13,375 bases of DNA. It comes from Actinomycetes bacterium (GTDB lineage Bacteria; Actinomycetota; Actinomycetes; Actinomycetales; Micrococcaceae). The position numbers and the translations under genes were made by a program. The DNA is taken from the NCBI GenBank assembly GCA_023426375.1, contig JAFAAV010000130.1:1-13375 (forward strand), given 5' to 3'. Below the pieces are notes generated by a model. It was not told where the DNA came from. It saw nothing but the letters and a program-made list of their open reading frames with translations, and ran no database searches. Below, piece by piece: positions 13,345-13,375 of this stretch (position 1 is its first letter; each line of letters opens with the position of its first letter).

Positions 13345-13375
13345 TCCACGCCTTCGCGGGGAACGTGTAAAGCGT

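Noticed and set aside
1..13375. Defence island, biosynthetic gene cluster, prophage or mobile element
   Set aside because: Every confidently called gene is a transporter, regulator, metabolic enzyme or housekeeping-type membrane protein. No integrase, transposase, nuclease, toxin, core biosynthetic enzyme or terminal repeats were seen.

Overview
The window is about 13.4 kb of high-GC DNA. GTG starts, 4-base start/stop overlaps, strong G/C bias at third codon positions and the gene families all suggest a Gram-positive actinobacterium. My best guess is order Micrococcales, for example a Kocuria- or Arthrobacter-like Micrococcaceae; this is inference, as there is no rRNA or other marker gene to confirm it. 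I see no tRNA, rRNA, CRISPR array, insertion sequence, phage gene or integration site. Coding density is high and no gene-free stretch exceeds 300 bases; the longest is 9769-9992.

Left part (1-3839), ordinary and mostly uncharacterised membrane biology. Two minus-strand genes (1-305 partial, 337-1089) encode a pair of multi-spanning membrane proteins, the upstream one from the DUF5058 family. A CRP-like operator lies upstream of them (1139-1154). Further up on the same strand are a DUF808/YedI-type membrane protein with a His-rich tail (1229-2314) and a small class I SAM-dependent methyltransferase (2370-2981). Facing away from that is a TauE/SafE-type permease (3090-3839).

Middle part (3848-5850). 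A long hairpin (3848-3893) separates the convergent permease gene from a minus-strand operon of a GntR/FCD regulator (5112-5723) and an MFS transporter (3907-5115), whose genes overlap by 4 bases. The 124-base region between the GntR gene and the divergent LacI gene is a regulatory hub. It holds a good -35/-10 promoter that would give a leaderless LacI transcript, a CRP-like site, and an inverted repeat near the GntR start.

Right part (5848-13344), a hexuronate catabolic cluster on the plus strand. It comprises a LacI-family regulator, uxaC (glucuronate/galacturonate isomerase), a UxuB-type fructuronate reductase of the polyol/mannitol dehydrogenase family, a very strong terminator, then a GPH-family sugar/uronide symporter, a ManD-type enolase-superfamily dehydratase and gluconokinase (gntK). 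Read together: uptake of a uronide or uronate by the GPH carrier, isomerisation to fructuronate, reduction to D-mannonate, and dehydration to 2-keto-3-deoxygluconate (KDG). ManD stands in for the usual UxuA. KDG kinase and KDPG aldolase are not in the window. The presence of gntK, and a proline at a position I remember as separating slow from fast ManD enzymes, leave open whether the dehydratase acts on mannonate, gluconate or both.

I found no clearly new defence, mobile or secretion system. The items most worth a second look are the dehydratase/gluconokinase specificity question, the shared CRP-like sites, the leaderless LacI promoter, and the uncharacterised DUF5058 membrane pair.
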